The position numbers were made by a program, and so were the translations under genes. This document shows positions 25,841-35,127 of a stretch of 64,000 nucleotides of DNA, piece by piece. Origin of the DNA: Chryseobacterium geocarposphaerae. Its GTDB lineage: Bacteria; Bacteroidota; Bacteroidia; Flavobacteriales; Weeksellaceae. Positions within the stretch are counted from its first letter, which is position 1. Each line of letters begins with the position of its first letter. The stretch lies in NCBI RefSeq assembly GCF_002797535.1, contig NZ_PGFD01000003.1:338000-401999 (forward strand). Direction: 5' to 3'. The notes beneath the pieces were generated by a model, which was not told the origin of the DNA, made no database searches, and saw only the letters and a program-made list of their open reading frames with translations.

Positions 25841-27358
25841 CTAAACCCTTGCTTTTTGTTTTACATTTCCTAAAATATCCGGGAAATACAAGTCCGCTAA
25901 GTGATCAAATTCATCACCTCTCATAAACATGGTAGCATCAACTTCTTCATAAGAGTTTCTACCTGCCGCTGCAATCAGTTCATTACAGGTATGAAGGGTA
26001 TTTTTATGGAAGTGATATACTCTTTCCGCTTTATCCGTTACATCAAGCCCTTTAATTAACATTTTATCCTGTGTAGCAACACCTGTCGGGCAATTATTGG
26101 AATTACATCTCAATGCCTGAATACAACCTAAAGAGAACATAAACCCTCTCGCATTATTACACATATCTGCACCCATGGCAATGGCTCTCAAAATATCAAG
26201 ACTCGTTAAAACTTTCCCACTTGCTATGACCCTTAATTTATCCCTTAAATTATAGTTCTTAAGTGTTCTGTTCACAAAAATCAAAGCGGGCTCTAAAGGC
26301 ATTCCCACTCCATCTGAAAATTCTGGTGGTGCAGCTCCGGTACCTCCTTCTGCTCCGTCAATTGTTATAAAATCAGGATAAATCTTCAGTACATTCATCT
26401 GAACACAGATATCCTCAAATTCTTTAGTATCACCAATACAAAGCTTAAATCCCACAGGTTTACCTCCTGAAAGTTCTCTCAACTGCTGCACGAATCTCAA
26501 CAGGCCCGCTGCATCAGAAAAAGCACTATGAGAAGGCGGGGAAATTACTGTGACTCCGGGTGTGACATGACGGATCTTTGCAATTTCAGGTGTATTTTTA
26601 ACTCCCGGTAAAACTCCGCCATGGCCAGGTTTTGCTCCTTGAGATAATTTTATTTCAACCATTTTTACATTAGGCATGGTTGAATATTTTTTAAATAATT
26701 CAGGATTAAATTTCCCCTCTTCATCACGGCATCCGAAATACCCCGTTCCGATTTGCCAGCAAAGATCTCCTCCTTCAAGATGATGTGGAGAAATCCCTCC
26801 TTCACCTGTATTATGATAGAAGTTACCTTTTTTTGCGCCTCTATTCAGCGAAATCTGAGCTCTGTCGCTCAATGCTCCGAAACTCATCGCAGAAATATTA
26901 AATAATGAAGCATGATACGGTTGTGTACATTGTTCTCCTCCTACCCAAACCCTTGGAAGTTCTTCTTTGGGAGATTTAGCATAAATGGAATGTTTAATTC
27001 CTTCATATTTTCGATGATTGACTTCAAGCTGTGTTCCGAAAGCCACAGTATCACTTAAGTTTTTAGCTCGTCTGTATACCGCAGAACGCTGATTTCTAGG
27101 AAATGGTTTTCCATCAGTTTCCCTTTCTATAAAATATTGCTGCATTTCAGGTGAAATACTTTCAAAAAAGTACCGAAAATATCCCAAAACCGGAAAGTTC
27201 CTTAGAATGGCATGTTTTGACTGGTAAGCATTATAAACTCCCAATGCATAAATTGCGGATAACAGCGTCGGTATCCAATAGTGCGCTCTTATTAGTATTG
27301 CAACAATCCATGTAGCAACAACTAATACAATCCCCCAAGATAAAAACTTATCTCTCAT
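25841..27358 (-). CDS. FMN-binding glutamate-synthase-family protein, stand-alone
   Basis: The 505-aa protein has two N-terminal hydrophobic helices (residues about 5-45), then a GltB-type FMN/TIM-barrel domain. Diagnostic segments are NISAMSFGALSDRAQ, NTGEGGISPHH, IEIKLSQGAKPGHGG-like (here VEIKLSQGAKPGHGG), DGAEGGTGAAPPEF and the Cys-containing CNSNNCPTGVATQD. The glutaminase domain and the small NADPH-dependent GltD subunit are not encoded here. Members of this group are annotated as glutamate synthase-like, but their physiological electron donor and substrate are uncertain. It is monocistronic. Confidence 0.9.
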   Translation of the reverse strand: MRDKFLSWGIVLVVATWIVAILIRAHYWIPTLLSAIYALGVYNAYQSKHAILRNFPVLGYFRYFFESISPEMQQYFIERETDGKPFPRNQRSAVYRRAKNLSDTVAFGTQLEVNHRKYEGIKHSIYAKSPKEELPRVWVGGEQCTQPYHASLFNISAMSFGALSDRAQISLNRGAKKGNFYHNTGEGGISPHHLEGGDLCWQIGTGYFGCRDEEGKFNPELFKKYSTMPNVKMVEIKLSQGAKPGHGGVLPGVKNTPEIAKIRHVTPGVTVISPPSHSAFSDAAGLLRFVQQLRELSGGKPVGFKLCIGDTKEFEDICVQMNVLKIYPDFITIDGAEGGTGAAPPEFSDGVGMPLEPALIFVNRTLKNYNLRDKLRVIASGKVLTSLDILRAIAMGADMCNNARGFMFSLGCIQALRCNSNNCPTGVATQDKMLIKGLDVTDKAERVYHFHKNTLHTCNELIAAAGRNSYEEVDATMFMRGDEFDHLADLYFPDILGNVKQKARV

Positions 27359-27410
27359 GAATGTAATATTTAAAGTTAAAAATAAATTTAGTGGAAATTT
27401 CGCAAAGCGA

Positions 27411-28757
27411 CTAAGCTTTTGCTAAAAAACTTTCGTAAGAAGATTGCACAGAAACCGTGCCATCTGACAGGATTTTTTCTAAATTTAAGAATTCGATTTG
27501 ATTCACAGAAGCTTGGTCAAAGTCTTTTTGGACTCTCACATAGTTTTCTGTGAAACCGAACATTTTACCGTCCTTATTCTCATGCTCCCAAAGAACCGGA
27601 AGCGTTTTTCCAAGCTGGGTCTGATAAAATGCCATTTTTTTCTTCTCAGATAAAATTCTCAACATTTTATTTCTTTTTTTTCTCTCAGGAATAGGAACCA
27701 CCCCTTCCATTTCTGCAGCCTCTGTATTTTCTCTTTCAGAATAGGTAAATACATGAAGATAAGTAATCGGAAGTTCATTCAGGAAATTATAGGTTTCCAT
27801 AAATCTTTCTTCGGTCTCACCCGGGAAACCAACAATTACATCTACACCAATAGCTGCATGGGGCATTACCTCACGGATTTTGTTTACTCTATCACTATAA
27901 AGTTTCGTCAGATAACGGCGCTTCATTTTTTTCAATAAATCATCACTTCCTGATTGCAGCGGAATGTGAAAATGCGGAACAAAGCTTTTACTTTTGGCAA
28001 CCAGCTCAATACTTTCATCCTTCAAAAGATTAGGTTCGATGGAAGAAATACGAATTCTTTCGATACCATCGACCTGATCTAATTCTGAGATGAGATCTAA
28101 AAAGGTATGTTCGTGTCTTTTATTTCCGAATTCACCTTTACCGTAATCACCTATATTTACACCGGTAAGAACAATTTCTTTAATGTCTTTTGCTGCGATT
28201 TCTTTCGCATTCTTTAAAACATTTTCGATGGTGTCCGAACGGGAAATCCCTCTTGCCAAAGGAATGGTACAATACGTGCATTTGTAATCACAGCCATCCT
28301 GAACTTTTAGGAATGCTCTGGTTCTGTCTCCGATAGAATAACTTCCGATAAAGAAATCGGTTTCCTCAATTTCGCAGGAATGAACAATACCCTCACTTTC
28401 AGATTTTTCCAAATCGTAAAGATAACTTAAGATGTTGAATTTTTCTTTAGCTCCTAAAACCAGATCAACACCTTCAATCTGTGAAATTTCTTCGGGTTTC
28501 AACTGTGCATAACATCCGACAATGACAACCAACCCTTCAGGATTAGCTTTCATGGCTCTTTTCACGTGGAGCTTACATTCACGATCAGCGTTTTCAGTTA
28601 CTGAACAAGTATTGATTACATAAACATTTGCCTTTTCATCAAAGCTCACCTTTTCATAACCTGCATCTGTTAATTGACGGGCAATAGTAGATGTCTCCGC
28701 AAAATTTAATTTGCAGCCAAGGGTGTGAAATGCGGCAGTTCTTTGAAAAGTTGACAT
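27411..28757 (-). CDS. mtaB: tRNA (N6-threonylcarbamoyladenosine(37)-C2)-methylthiotransferase
   Basis: The 448-aa radical-SAM enzyme has an N-terminal methylthiotransferase domain (FHTLGCKLNFAET) with cysteines for the auxiliary cluster. The radical-SAM motif CxxxCxxC is at Cys156, Cys160 and Cys163 (GCDYKCTYCTIP). A C-terminal TRAM-like region follows. It converts t6A to ms2t6A at position 37 of ANN-decoding tRNAs; the subgroup (MtaB rather than MiaB or RimO) is inferred from the sequence around GCKLNFAET and length. Upstream is a TATCTTTG box (minus strand, 28784-28791). Confidence 0.93.
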   Translation of the reverse strand: MSTFQRTAAFHTLGCKLNFAETSTIARQLTDAGYEKVSFDEKANVYVINTCSVTENADRECKLHVKRAMKANPEGLVVIVGCYAQLKPEEISQIEGVDLVLGAKEKFNILSYLYDLEKSESEGIVHSCEIEETDFFIGSYSIGDRTRAFLKVQDGCDYKCTYCTIPLARGISRSDTIENVLKNAKEIAAKDIKEIVLTGVNIGDYGKGEFGNKRHEHTFLDLISELDQVDGIERIRISSIEPNLLKDESIELVAKSKSFVPHFHIPLQSGSDDLLKKMKRRYLTKLYSDRVNKIREVMPHAAIGVDVIVGFPGETEERFMETYNFLNELPITYLHVFTYSERENTEAAEMEGVVPIPERKKRNKMLRILSEKKKMAFYQTQLGKTLPVLWEHENKDGKMFGFTENYVRVQKDFDQASVNQIEFLNLEKILSDGTVSVQSSYESFLAKA

Positions 28758-28783
28758 TTATGTACTCCTGATTTTTGTGGATG

Positions 28784-28791
28784 CAAAGATA
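28784..28791 (-). promoter_or_regulatory. -7 box for mtaB
   Basis: TATCTTTG on the minus strand, 26 bases upstream of the mtaB ATG; the same -7 box as the tRNA promoters. Confidence 0.5.
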
Positions 28792-28824
28792 GTAATTTTA
28801 ATATGATTTTTAAATTGATTCAGT

Positions 28825-29415
28825 CTATTGCTTAAATTCATCTCGAACCTCGGGACTGTTTTGATAACAAACGGGTGAAGAATTTGGATCTGCATCATTT
28901 TCGGAAAATTTATTTTTCATTTCAGCATTAAATTCCTGAGATTTGTTTCTGGCGATAGAAAGTGTTTTCCAATCATTATTTTTCATCATTTTTGAAATAT
29001 ATACGATTTGTCCGATATGATAAGGATAATGGGCCAGTTGACGAAAAACAGCATCAATCACAGAATGTGCTTCGCCTCTTATATAAATGGTGGAATATAA
29101 ATTTTCATCATTAATCTGATTTAATGCATTAAAAAGACATTCCCAACCTTTTTCCCAATATTCTACTACTTCTCTTTTTGTTTTGAAGGTATTTACAAAT
29201 TCCTCGTCACGGTTTCGCCAAGCTTTTTCTCCATCCTCTGTCAAGAAATTCGTCCATCTGGACAGCATATTTCCTGCAATATGCTTTACAATAATAGCAA
29301 CTGAATTGCTTTCTTCATTGAACTGCCAAAAGATCTGCTCATCGGAAAGCTGTTCAAACGACTTATCGCCAAGCATTTTATAATATTCAAAACGTTTTAT
29401 AAATAAATCTTTCAT
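28825..29415 (-). CDS. DUF1572 / DinB-like four-helix protein
   Basis: The 196-aa protein has a helical layout with His residues spaced as in the DinB/YfiT metal-binding superfamily: IVKHIAGNMLSRW near residue 42 and FRQLAHYPYHIGQIVYISKMM near 130-140. The DUF1572 family shows the same SNSVAIIVKH and AHYxYHxGQI signatures. Its enzymatic role is unknown; relatives are thiol-dependent transferases. The final 35 residues are a polar tail. Monocistronic. Confidence 0.85.
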   Translation of the reverse strand: MKDLFIKRFEYYKMLGDKSFEQLSDEQIFWQFNEESNSVAIIVKHIAGNMLSRWTNFLTEDGEKAWRNRDEEFVNTFKTKREVVEYWEKGWECLFNALNQINDENLYSTIYIRGEAHSVIDAVFRQLAHYPYHIGQIVYISKMMKNNDWKTLSIARNKSQEFNAEMKNKFSENDADPNSSPVCYQNSPEVRDEFKQ

Positions 29416-29456
29416 AAGTAATAGTTTAACTCACTAATCTAAGGTTTCTCCAATAA

Positions 29457-29482
29457 AAAACCGCCACTTTCGTGACGGCTTT
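29457..29482 (-). terminator. Terminator of the T9SS type-B cargo gene
   Basis: On the minus strand the stem (gccgtcac / gtggcggt, with wobble pairs) has loop GAAA, followed by TTTTTTATT. It lies 17 bases after the stop. Confidence 0.75.
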
Positions 29483-29498
29483 GTTATTTCAGGTTCAT

Positions 29499-31595
29499 TT
29501 ATTTTCTGTTTTTTACCATTACCCATCCTGTATATTTGACAGGAGTATGCTGTTTGCTTGGTTCATTCCAGGTTATAGAATACCAGTAATTACCTGTTGG
29601 AATCGGTTTATTTCCGGCAGTTCCGTCCCATTTATAATTATTAAATTTATTTGCCTGGAAAACTTTGTTTCCATATCTGTCATAAATATTAAATACCAGA
29701 TTTTCTTTATTGGCCAATGCAGAATAATCAATAACATCATTGATTCCGTCTCCATTTGGTGTGATGGCATTAATTAAATTAGGAACAACAATGGCTACAT
29801 CTACAGGTGCACAATTATAAGCATCTTTTACATAGATGGTATGATCACCTCTTTTAACATTAGTAAAAACATTAGAATCCTGCCACTGAATATTATCCAT
29901 TGAATATTTGTATGGTGCAGTACCTCCTGTAACATTTATCGTAACGGTCGTGTTAGAAATATCAATGCTTACGACTACAGGTTCCTCAGAAGCATGCACT
30001 TTTACTGTCTGCATAGCAATACATTCACCTTTTTTCAGTTTCACCCAATACGTTCCCACACTTACGTCTGTAATAGCCTGTGTAGTTGCTCCCGTGCTCC
30101 ATTCATATCCGTCAAATCCGGCTCCTGCATCCAGAGTGGTTTTGTCTTCGATACAAATTGTCTTATCTTTTAGAACTGACGAATAAGTAGCTGGAATTAT
30201 GGAGAGTGTTATTTTAGCAATACCATAACAACCATTGCCATCTATTACTTTTATGTATGCTGCTCCCTCTGCTGAAATATACGCTGAAGGAGTCAGTATT
30301 TCATTAGTCCCGTTAATTGCATTGGCTACTGAGCTATAGTATTTTTTAGTAACTCCGCTTTGTGATGTTACCGATACTGTTGTCAGATTAAAAATAGCTA
30401 TTTTAGGATTCTCTTCTGATGCGCAAGCTCTTAAAGAAGCATCATTCACAATTACTTCAGGATAAAATTTAAGTGTAATAACCGCTGTAGTAGAACATCC
30501 TTGTGAAGTTTTTATCGACGCATACACCACCCCTTCCGCAGACAAATATTGACTCGGATTTGAAATTTGCCCTGTTCCTGCATTTAAGTCAGCCATTGTC
30601 GGGTAATATTTAATCGTCACACCCGATCCGCTGTAAACATTGGCACTCGTCAAATCAAACAGCCCTTTTCCTAATTTATAATTATTACAAGCATATAACG
30701 TAACATTATTTCCTGTAATCCCTCCCAATTTAAATTTGAATTTACCAATCTGCCTACAAAAATTGATCGGATTATTAGGATTCGAAGGATCTAAATAATG
30801 TATACTATAATAATAAATAGTAGTAGTATTTACTGTTATAGGTGTTAAAATAGGGTTTGTTCCGGCAAGTGCATCATTTTGAGTTGTATGATACGTAATT
30901 ACAAAATTAGGATTTCCATTCAGAATTCCAGCAGTCAGGGTACTAAAATCAAAAACAGCAGGATTTGCACAAATTAAGATTTCTCTCGGATCATTTGGAT
31001 TTGCAGCAGGAATTCCTGGTGGAGTAAACGGATGCGGCTGCAAAACAGGGTCTGTAAAAGGAGATGCCAATGTTGCCGTTCCGCCCCAGGTTAAAGAAAA
31101 CGGAGCAACCGTACTGCTTCCTGCTCCCACCCAGTTGTCGATATAAAGATAATAAGTTTGCCCGGCTATAACATCCATATACATACAATAAGGTGTCGGC
31201 GAACCTCCTGCTGCACTGGTAAGTGTACTGGTCATATTTAATCCTGTGTTGGCACCTACCCCAATTACCGTAGCTGCATTACAACGTATTGGAGATCCCA
31301 AGTTTCCGCAGCTTGCATTAGGTCCGTAGATGGCCCAGTCATAATCTGCTCCCGGATCATTGGGAACCAGATCAAAAGTAAGTGTTCCGCTGGTAGCAAT
31401 AGTAAGTTTGTACCATATTGAATTGTGCTCACCCGTAGTTAAACAACCGCCTAAATTTTCGTTAACAGCACCAATTCCTGTCGGACTATATGTAATACTC
31501 GAATTTCCGCAGACTGACAATGCAGTAGAGCAATCCGCCTGAGCAAAATAAACTTGTGATAATAATAAAAGAAATAATAGTAAAGTTTTTTTCAT
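29499..31595 (-). CDS. Secreted T9SS type-B sorting-domain protein
   Basis: The 698-aa protein has a Sec signal peptide (MKKTLLLFLLLLSQVYFAQA). An N-terminal PPC-like beta-sandwich (about residues 20-170) starts CSTALSVCGN and holds several Cys. Two similar modules of about 80 residues follow, with matching IKYYPTMADLNAGT- and KKYYSSVANAINGT-type segments and shared SAEG motifs. Ig-like domains come next. The C terminus is a type-B sorting domain (ITPNGDGINDVIDY, FNIYDRYGNKVFQ, WDGTAGNKPIPTGNYWY), also called the gliding-motility-associated C-terminal domain. It should be exported by the T9SS encoded by gldKLMN. ATG at 31595 is preferred over an upstream TTG. Confidence 0.93.
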   Translation of the reverse strand: MKKTLLLFLLLLSQVYFAQADCSTALSVCGNSSITYSPTGIGAVNENLGGCLTTGEHNSIWYKLTIATSGTLTFDLVPNDPGADYDWAIYGPNASCGNLGSPIRCNAATVIGVGANTGLNMTSTLTSAAGGSPTPYCMYMDVIAGQTYYLYIDNWVGAGSSTVAPFSLTWGGTATLASPFTDPVLQPHPFTPPGIPAANPNDPREILICANPAVFDFSTLTAGILNGNPNFVITYHTTQNDALAGTNPILTPITVNTTTIYYYSIHYLDPSNPNNPINFCRQIGKFKFKLGGITGNNVTLYACNNYKLGKGLFDLTSANVYSGSGVTIKYYPTMADLNAGTGQISNPSQYLSAEGVVYASIKTSQGCSTTAVITLKFYPEVIVNDASLRACASEENPKIAIFNLTTVSVTSQSGVTKKYYSSVANAINGTNEILTPSAYISAEGAAYIKVIDGNGCYGIAKITLSIIPATYSSVLKDKTICIEDKTTLDAGAGFDGYEWSTGATTQAITDVSVGTYWVKLKKGECIAMQTVKVHASEEPVVVSIDISNTTVTINVTGGTAPYKYSMDNIQWQDSNVFTNVKRGDHTIYVKDAYNCAPVDVAIVVPNLINAITPNGDGINDVIDYSALANKENLVFNIYDRYGNKVFQANKFNNYKWDGTAGNKPIPTGNYWYSITWNEPSKQHTPVKYTGWVMVKNRK

Positions 31596-31731
31596 TATCA
31601 ATTGGTTATTAAATTTTAAAAGTACCTCAAATATAACAATTTAAATGAATAACAACAAAAGACAAAGAAAATAAAAGATTTAGTTATAAAAACAAATAAT
31701 AATTAAATTTATAAAAACGATTAAGCGAAAA

Positions 31732-32529
31732 TTATTTTATACTCGTAATATTACCACACATGTTTTCAAGGTGAAAAATTTTATGAAAAGGGCTCTTCAC
31801 TTCATTCAAATGCTCTTTATCCTGAATGAAAGTATATCGAGAGGCCAGAGAATTCATATCTGAAACAATCACCAGCCAACATTCGTCAACACTGCTGTCG
31901 TAATAAGGAAATTTTTCATTTTTCTTTTCAATCAGCTCTAAAATCTTTTCGGAACAAAGCTCATCAAACAAGCTCATATTGTACTCATGGGTTATGAAAA
32001 CATTTCTCCGGTGAAAAGATTTTCGCACACTTTTTACAACGCCAAATGGCTTACCTTTTTTTATACTTTTATAAATATTCTGAATAATTTCTTCCTGATG
32101 TTCCAGAGAATCCAGCTTAATGTGAGGATAGAATTCTAAAAAATAAACACCACGATACTTCGTAGTGTCTTCTTGTTCCAATAATATTTCTGTTTGACGG
32201 AAAATCTTATTTAAGCTGCTTTCAACCTTCTTCATTTCAAGGTGGTTGATTACCTCAGTAAGCTCTATCCCGATCTTCTTGTCGTTTAGTTTAGCGATAA
32301 AATCCGGACTCTCACAGGTAAGATTTTCAAACTGCACTTCCGGGAAATGGTGCATAAACGAATTCAGCAATAAAATCTCGGCTTTCTTTTTATACTTTTC
32401 ACGATCATGCAGCGGAGACTCATCTATTTTACGATGATACTTCTCTATCGGCTTTTTTTTCAAATGTCGATTCAGATAATATAAGCTCAGATTTTTAATT
32501 AAATCTTCATCAGAAAATGCCTTTTTCAT
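31732..32529 (-). CDS. Uncharacterised protein with PD-(D/E)XK-nuclease-like motif
   Basis: The 265-aa cytoplasmic protein is rich in Lys, Glu and His. Residues 75-92 read SPDFIAKLNDKKIGIELTE: a Pro-Asp pair, then a beta-strand with Glu-x-Thr, the core layout of PD-(D/E)XK restriction-type nucleases (Asp76 and Glu89; the third position is Thr rather than Lys). The N-terminal basic helices and a basic KSVRKSFHRR patch could contact nucleic acid. I do not recognise a named family. There is no methylase, helicase or toxin partner next to it: the flanking genes are a T9SS cargo and a GT35 protein. Nuclease activity is inferred from one motif. Confidence 0.6.
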   Translation of the reverse strand: MKKAFSDEDLIKNLSLYYLNRHLKKKPIEKYHRKIDESPLHDREKYKKKAEILLLNSFMHHFPEVQFENLTCESPDFIAKLNDKKIGIELTEVINHLEMKKVESSLNKIFRQTEILLEQEDTTKYRGVYFLEFYPHIKLDSLEHQEEIIQNIYKSIKKGKPFGVVKSVRKSFHRRNVFITHEYNMSLFDELCSEKILELIEKKNEKFPYYDSSVDECWLVIVSDMNSLASRYTFIQDKEHLNEVKSPFHKIFHLENMCGNITSIK

Positions 32530-32695
32530 GTGCTTATTATTTTATTGTTATGGAACACATAAAACTTCTGGTTTTAGCTCTTGAAGTTTTGATTATCAAA
32601 AATTTACACTTAAAGATAAGCAAAAAAACAATTCAAAAACTGCTTTTTAAAATAATTTCTCTTATAATTAATATATAGTTTACTTTCATAATTAA

Positions 32696-32703
32696 TACCT
32701 TTG
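32696..32703 (+). promoter_or_regulatory. -7 box for the GT35 gene
   Basis: TACCTTTG matches TAnnTTTG and lies 26 bases before the ATG at 32730. Confidence 0.5.
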
Positions 32704-32729
32704 CCCCTTCAATTATAAAACTGTGATTT

Positions 32730-34394
32730 ATGGATTTTAAAAATTTTAAAATACCCTACAGCGTCAATTCCCAATATTCTAAAAAAGTTGCCTATTTTTC
32801 AATGGAATTTGCCATTGAGCAGGTATTAAAAATATATTCAGGAGGTCTCGGATTTTTAGCAGGTTCTCACATGAGAAGTGCCTACAATTTGAAACAGGAT
32901 CTTATAGGAATCGGTATCCTTTGGAAATTTGGTTACTATGATCAGGCAAGAAATCATGATCAGACGTTACAACCGACATGGACAAGAAAAATGTACAGCT
33001 TTCTTGAAGATACCGGAATAAAATTTCAAATTGAAATACACAGTGCTCCGGTTTGGGTAAAAGTCTGGTATCTGGATCCGGAAATTTTCAATACGGCTCC
33101 TATGTTTTTCTTGTCAACAGATGTTCCGGAGAACGATCATATTTCAAAAACAATTTGTCATAAACTCTATGATGCCAATGAATCGACAAAATTGGCTCAA
33201 TACATTTTGCTCGGTAAAGGAGGGGCAAGATTGCTGGACGAAATGAATATCGAAAGAGATATTTATCACCTCAACGAAGCTCATGGGCTTCCTGCCGCAT
33301 TTCATTTGCTGAAAAAATATAATGGGGATTTAAGTAAAGTAAAAGAGAAATTAGTTTTCACCACTCATACTCCGGAAGAAGCAGGAAATGAAAAGCACAA
33401 TCTGAAATTATGTTACGATATGTCATATTTTTCAGGCTTGAGTATGGAAGAAGTGAAAAAGATCGAAGGTTCTGATGATGACCGTTTCAACCATTCACTC
33501 TGTGCTTTGAAAATGGCAAAAATTGCCAATGGTGTTTCACAGCTTCATGGTGTCGTTTCAAGAGCCATGTGGAGCAAATATCCCGGAATTTGCGGAATTA
33601 CATCCATTACCAATGCTCAGGAATTCAAATATTGGGCAGATAAACCGCTTTACAATTCAAAAGATGAAAATGATGAGACTGTTTTCGATTACAGGAAAAA
33701 ACACCTGAAGAAAAGATTATTCAAAATCGTAGCAGATCAAACAGGAAATTTATTCAATCCCAATATATTCACTATTGTCTGGGCTAGAAGATTTGCGGGG
33801 TACAAACGTGCCGATTTGTTATTGCATGACAAAGAAAGATTGTACAGACTATTGAATCACCCTAAATATCCAATTCAGATTATTTGGGCAGGAAAGCCTT
33901 ATCCTATGGATTACTCTGCAATTTCTACCTTTAATTCATTGGTTGAAGAGAGTAAAAACCACAAAAATATGGCTGTACTTACAGGATACGAACTTTCATT
34001 AAGCAAATCTTTAAAACAAGGCTCAGATCTTTGGCTAAACAATCCAAGAGTTCCGAGAGAAGCTTCAGGAACTTCGGGAATGACCGCGGCAATGAACGGT
34101 TCCGTTAACTTATCTACAGACGATGGATGGATTCCTGAATTTGCAAAACATGGCGAAAATTCATTTGTCGTTCCTAAAGCAGATTACCAAAATATGAGTG
34201 TTTACGAACAGGATACTTATGATTTGAACAAATTATACGAAATTCTGGAAAACGAAATCCTTCCTACTTATTATGAAAAGCCTAATACGTGGAGAAAGAT
34301 CCAGCACAATGCGATGAATGATGTGAAGGACCGATTCAACAGCGATAGAATGGCAGATGAATATTATAAAGTTTTATATAATTACGAAGGTTGA
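32730..34394 (+). CDS. Alpha-glucan phosphorylase-like (GT35) protein lacking the PLP lysine
   Basis: The 554-aa length fits short bacterial alpha-glucan phosphorylases. Shared blocks are VAYFSMEFAIEQ, YSGGLGFLAGSH, HLNEAHGLPAAF, FTTHTPEEAGNEKH, NPNIFTIVWARRFAGYKRADLLL and QIIWAGKPYP. The cofactor loop reads REASGTSGMTAAMNG. In working phosphorylases the residue after GTSGM is the Lys that holds pyridoxal phosphate, but here it is Thr452 (codon ACC at 34083-34085). The rest of the loop is conserved and the frame is intact, so this is not gene decay. It may be a PLP-independent glycosyltransferase or a binding protein. Monocistronic, with a terminator after the stop. Confidence 0.88.
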   Translation: MDFKNFKIPYSVNSQYSKKVAYFSMEFAIEQVLKIYSGGLGFLAGSHMRSAYNLKQDLIGIGILWKFGYYDQARNHDQTLQPTWTRKMYSFLEDTGIKFQIEIHSAPVWVKVWYLDPEIFNTAPMFFLSTDVPENDHISKTICHKLYDANESTKLAQYILLGKGGARLLDEMNIERDIYHLNEAHGLPAAFHLLKKYNGDLSKVKEKLVFTTHTPEEAGNEKHNLKLCYDMSYFSGLSMEEVKKIEGSDDDRFNHSLCALKMAKIANGVSQLHGVVSRAMWSKYPGICGITSITNAQEFKYWADKPLYNSKDENDETVFDYRKKHLKKRLFKIVADQTGNLFNPNIFTIVWARRFAGYKRADLLLHDKERLYRLLNHPKYPIQIIWAGKPYPMDYSAISTFNSLVEESKNHKNMAVLTGYELSLSKSLKQGSDLWLNNPRVPREASGTSGMTAAMNGSVNLSTDDGWIPEFAKHGENSFVVPKADYQNMSVYEQDTYDLNKLYEILENEILPTYYEKPNTWRKIQHNAMNDVKDRFNSDRMADEYYKVLYNYEG

Positions 34395-34413
34395 TTCTCC
34401 TTCATTAAAAAAT

Positions 34414-34446
34414 AAAAATCGGTTTGATATTCTCAAACCGATTTTT
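34414..34446. terminator. Bidirectional terminator
   Basis: A perfect 14-bp stem (aaaaatcggtttga / tcaaaccgattttt) with a 5-base loop between the GT35 gene and the convergent DUF6496 gene. Confidence 0.9.
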
Positions 34447-34459
34447 ATTTAGGTTAATC

Positions 34460-34642
34460 TTATTTCTTTTTTGAAGGCACTTTTAAACCTTTTTCTCTCG
34501 CTTCAGAAATACCTATGGCTACAGCCTGTTTTCTGCTTGTCACTTTTTTTCCGGAAGAAGATTTCAGTTTTCCTTCCTTAAATTCGTGCATTACCTTTCC
34601 TACTTTGTCCTGAGCTTTTTCTGAATATTTTGTCTTGCTCAT
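34460..34642 (-). CDS. Small basic DUF6496-type protein
   Basis: The 60-aa lysine-rich protein has YSEKAQDKVGKVMHEFKEGKL followed by SRKQAVAIGISEAREKG. This two-part layout is what I recall for DUF6496-like proteins, where the second part resembles a short nucleic-acid-binding helix. Stress-related small proteins of this kind are widespread. It lies 11 bases after the 157-aa gene upstream, so both are probably one transcript. The function is not established. Confidence 0.8.
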   Translation of the reverse strand: MSKTKYSEKAQDKVGKVMHEFKEGKLKSSSGKKVTSRKQAVAIGISEAREKGLKVPSKKK

Positions 34643-34653
34643 GATTTTTCTTT

Positions 34654-35127
34654 TTAAGATTTAGGCAGGGCTACCCCTATTTCATAAACGCGTGCATGCT
34701 TCAAATACTTTGAACGCTCCCGTGAAGTTACCGATTCAAAATGATTATTTTTAAGCACTACAATCGGATCTTCCGTATTTTCAATTTCAAAATTAGCTAA
34801 ATATCTTTCGTCCGGAGGGGACTGTAATAGTTTTGCTTTGATTTTCTGCAGTTCATCTGCATATTTTCTGAATCCCGGATCTGATGAATGGATAAATTTA
34901 TATTCATCACCCGCATCTACATAATAATGAAGCTTTTTCTCAATCAAATTGGCCTCATTACAAATATCGGGATTGTCATTTCCATCTTTAAAACCTACTT
35001 CCACCAATGTCCCTCCCTTTTTCTGTGCACATTGTTCAGCATCATCATAACTGGAAAATCCCGTATATATGATTTGATCATCCAAGACATATCGGTTCAG
35101 TTTCTGGTTAAATGCATTCGTTTCCAT
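34654..35127 (-). CDS. Uncharacterised 157-aa protein
   Basis: I do not recognise a family. The protein is soluble with mixed charge and no signal peptide. It has three cysteines, and one (SYDDAEQCAQKKGG) lies in a segment reminiscent of short sequence-context helices. Its C terminus is RSKYLKHARVYEIGVALPKS. It is the first gene of a two-gene unit with the DUF6496-type protein and is divergent from the S9 peptidase gene, whose start lies 118 bases away. Real coding is supported by the good length, the spacing and the operon arrangement. Confidence 0.65.
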   Translation of the reverse strand: METNAFNQKLNRYVLDDQIIYTGFSSYDDAEQCAQKKGGTLVEVGFKDGNDNPDICNEANLIEKKLHYYVDAGDEYKFIHSSDPGFRKYADELQKIKAKLLQSPPDERYLANFEIENTEDPIVVLKNNHFESVTSRERSKYLKHARVYEIGVALPKS

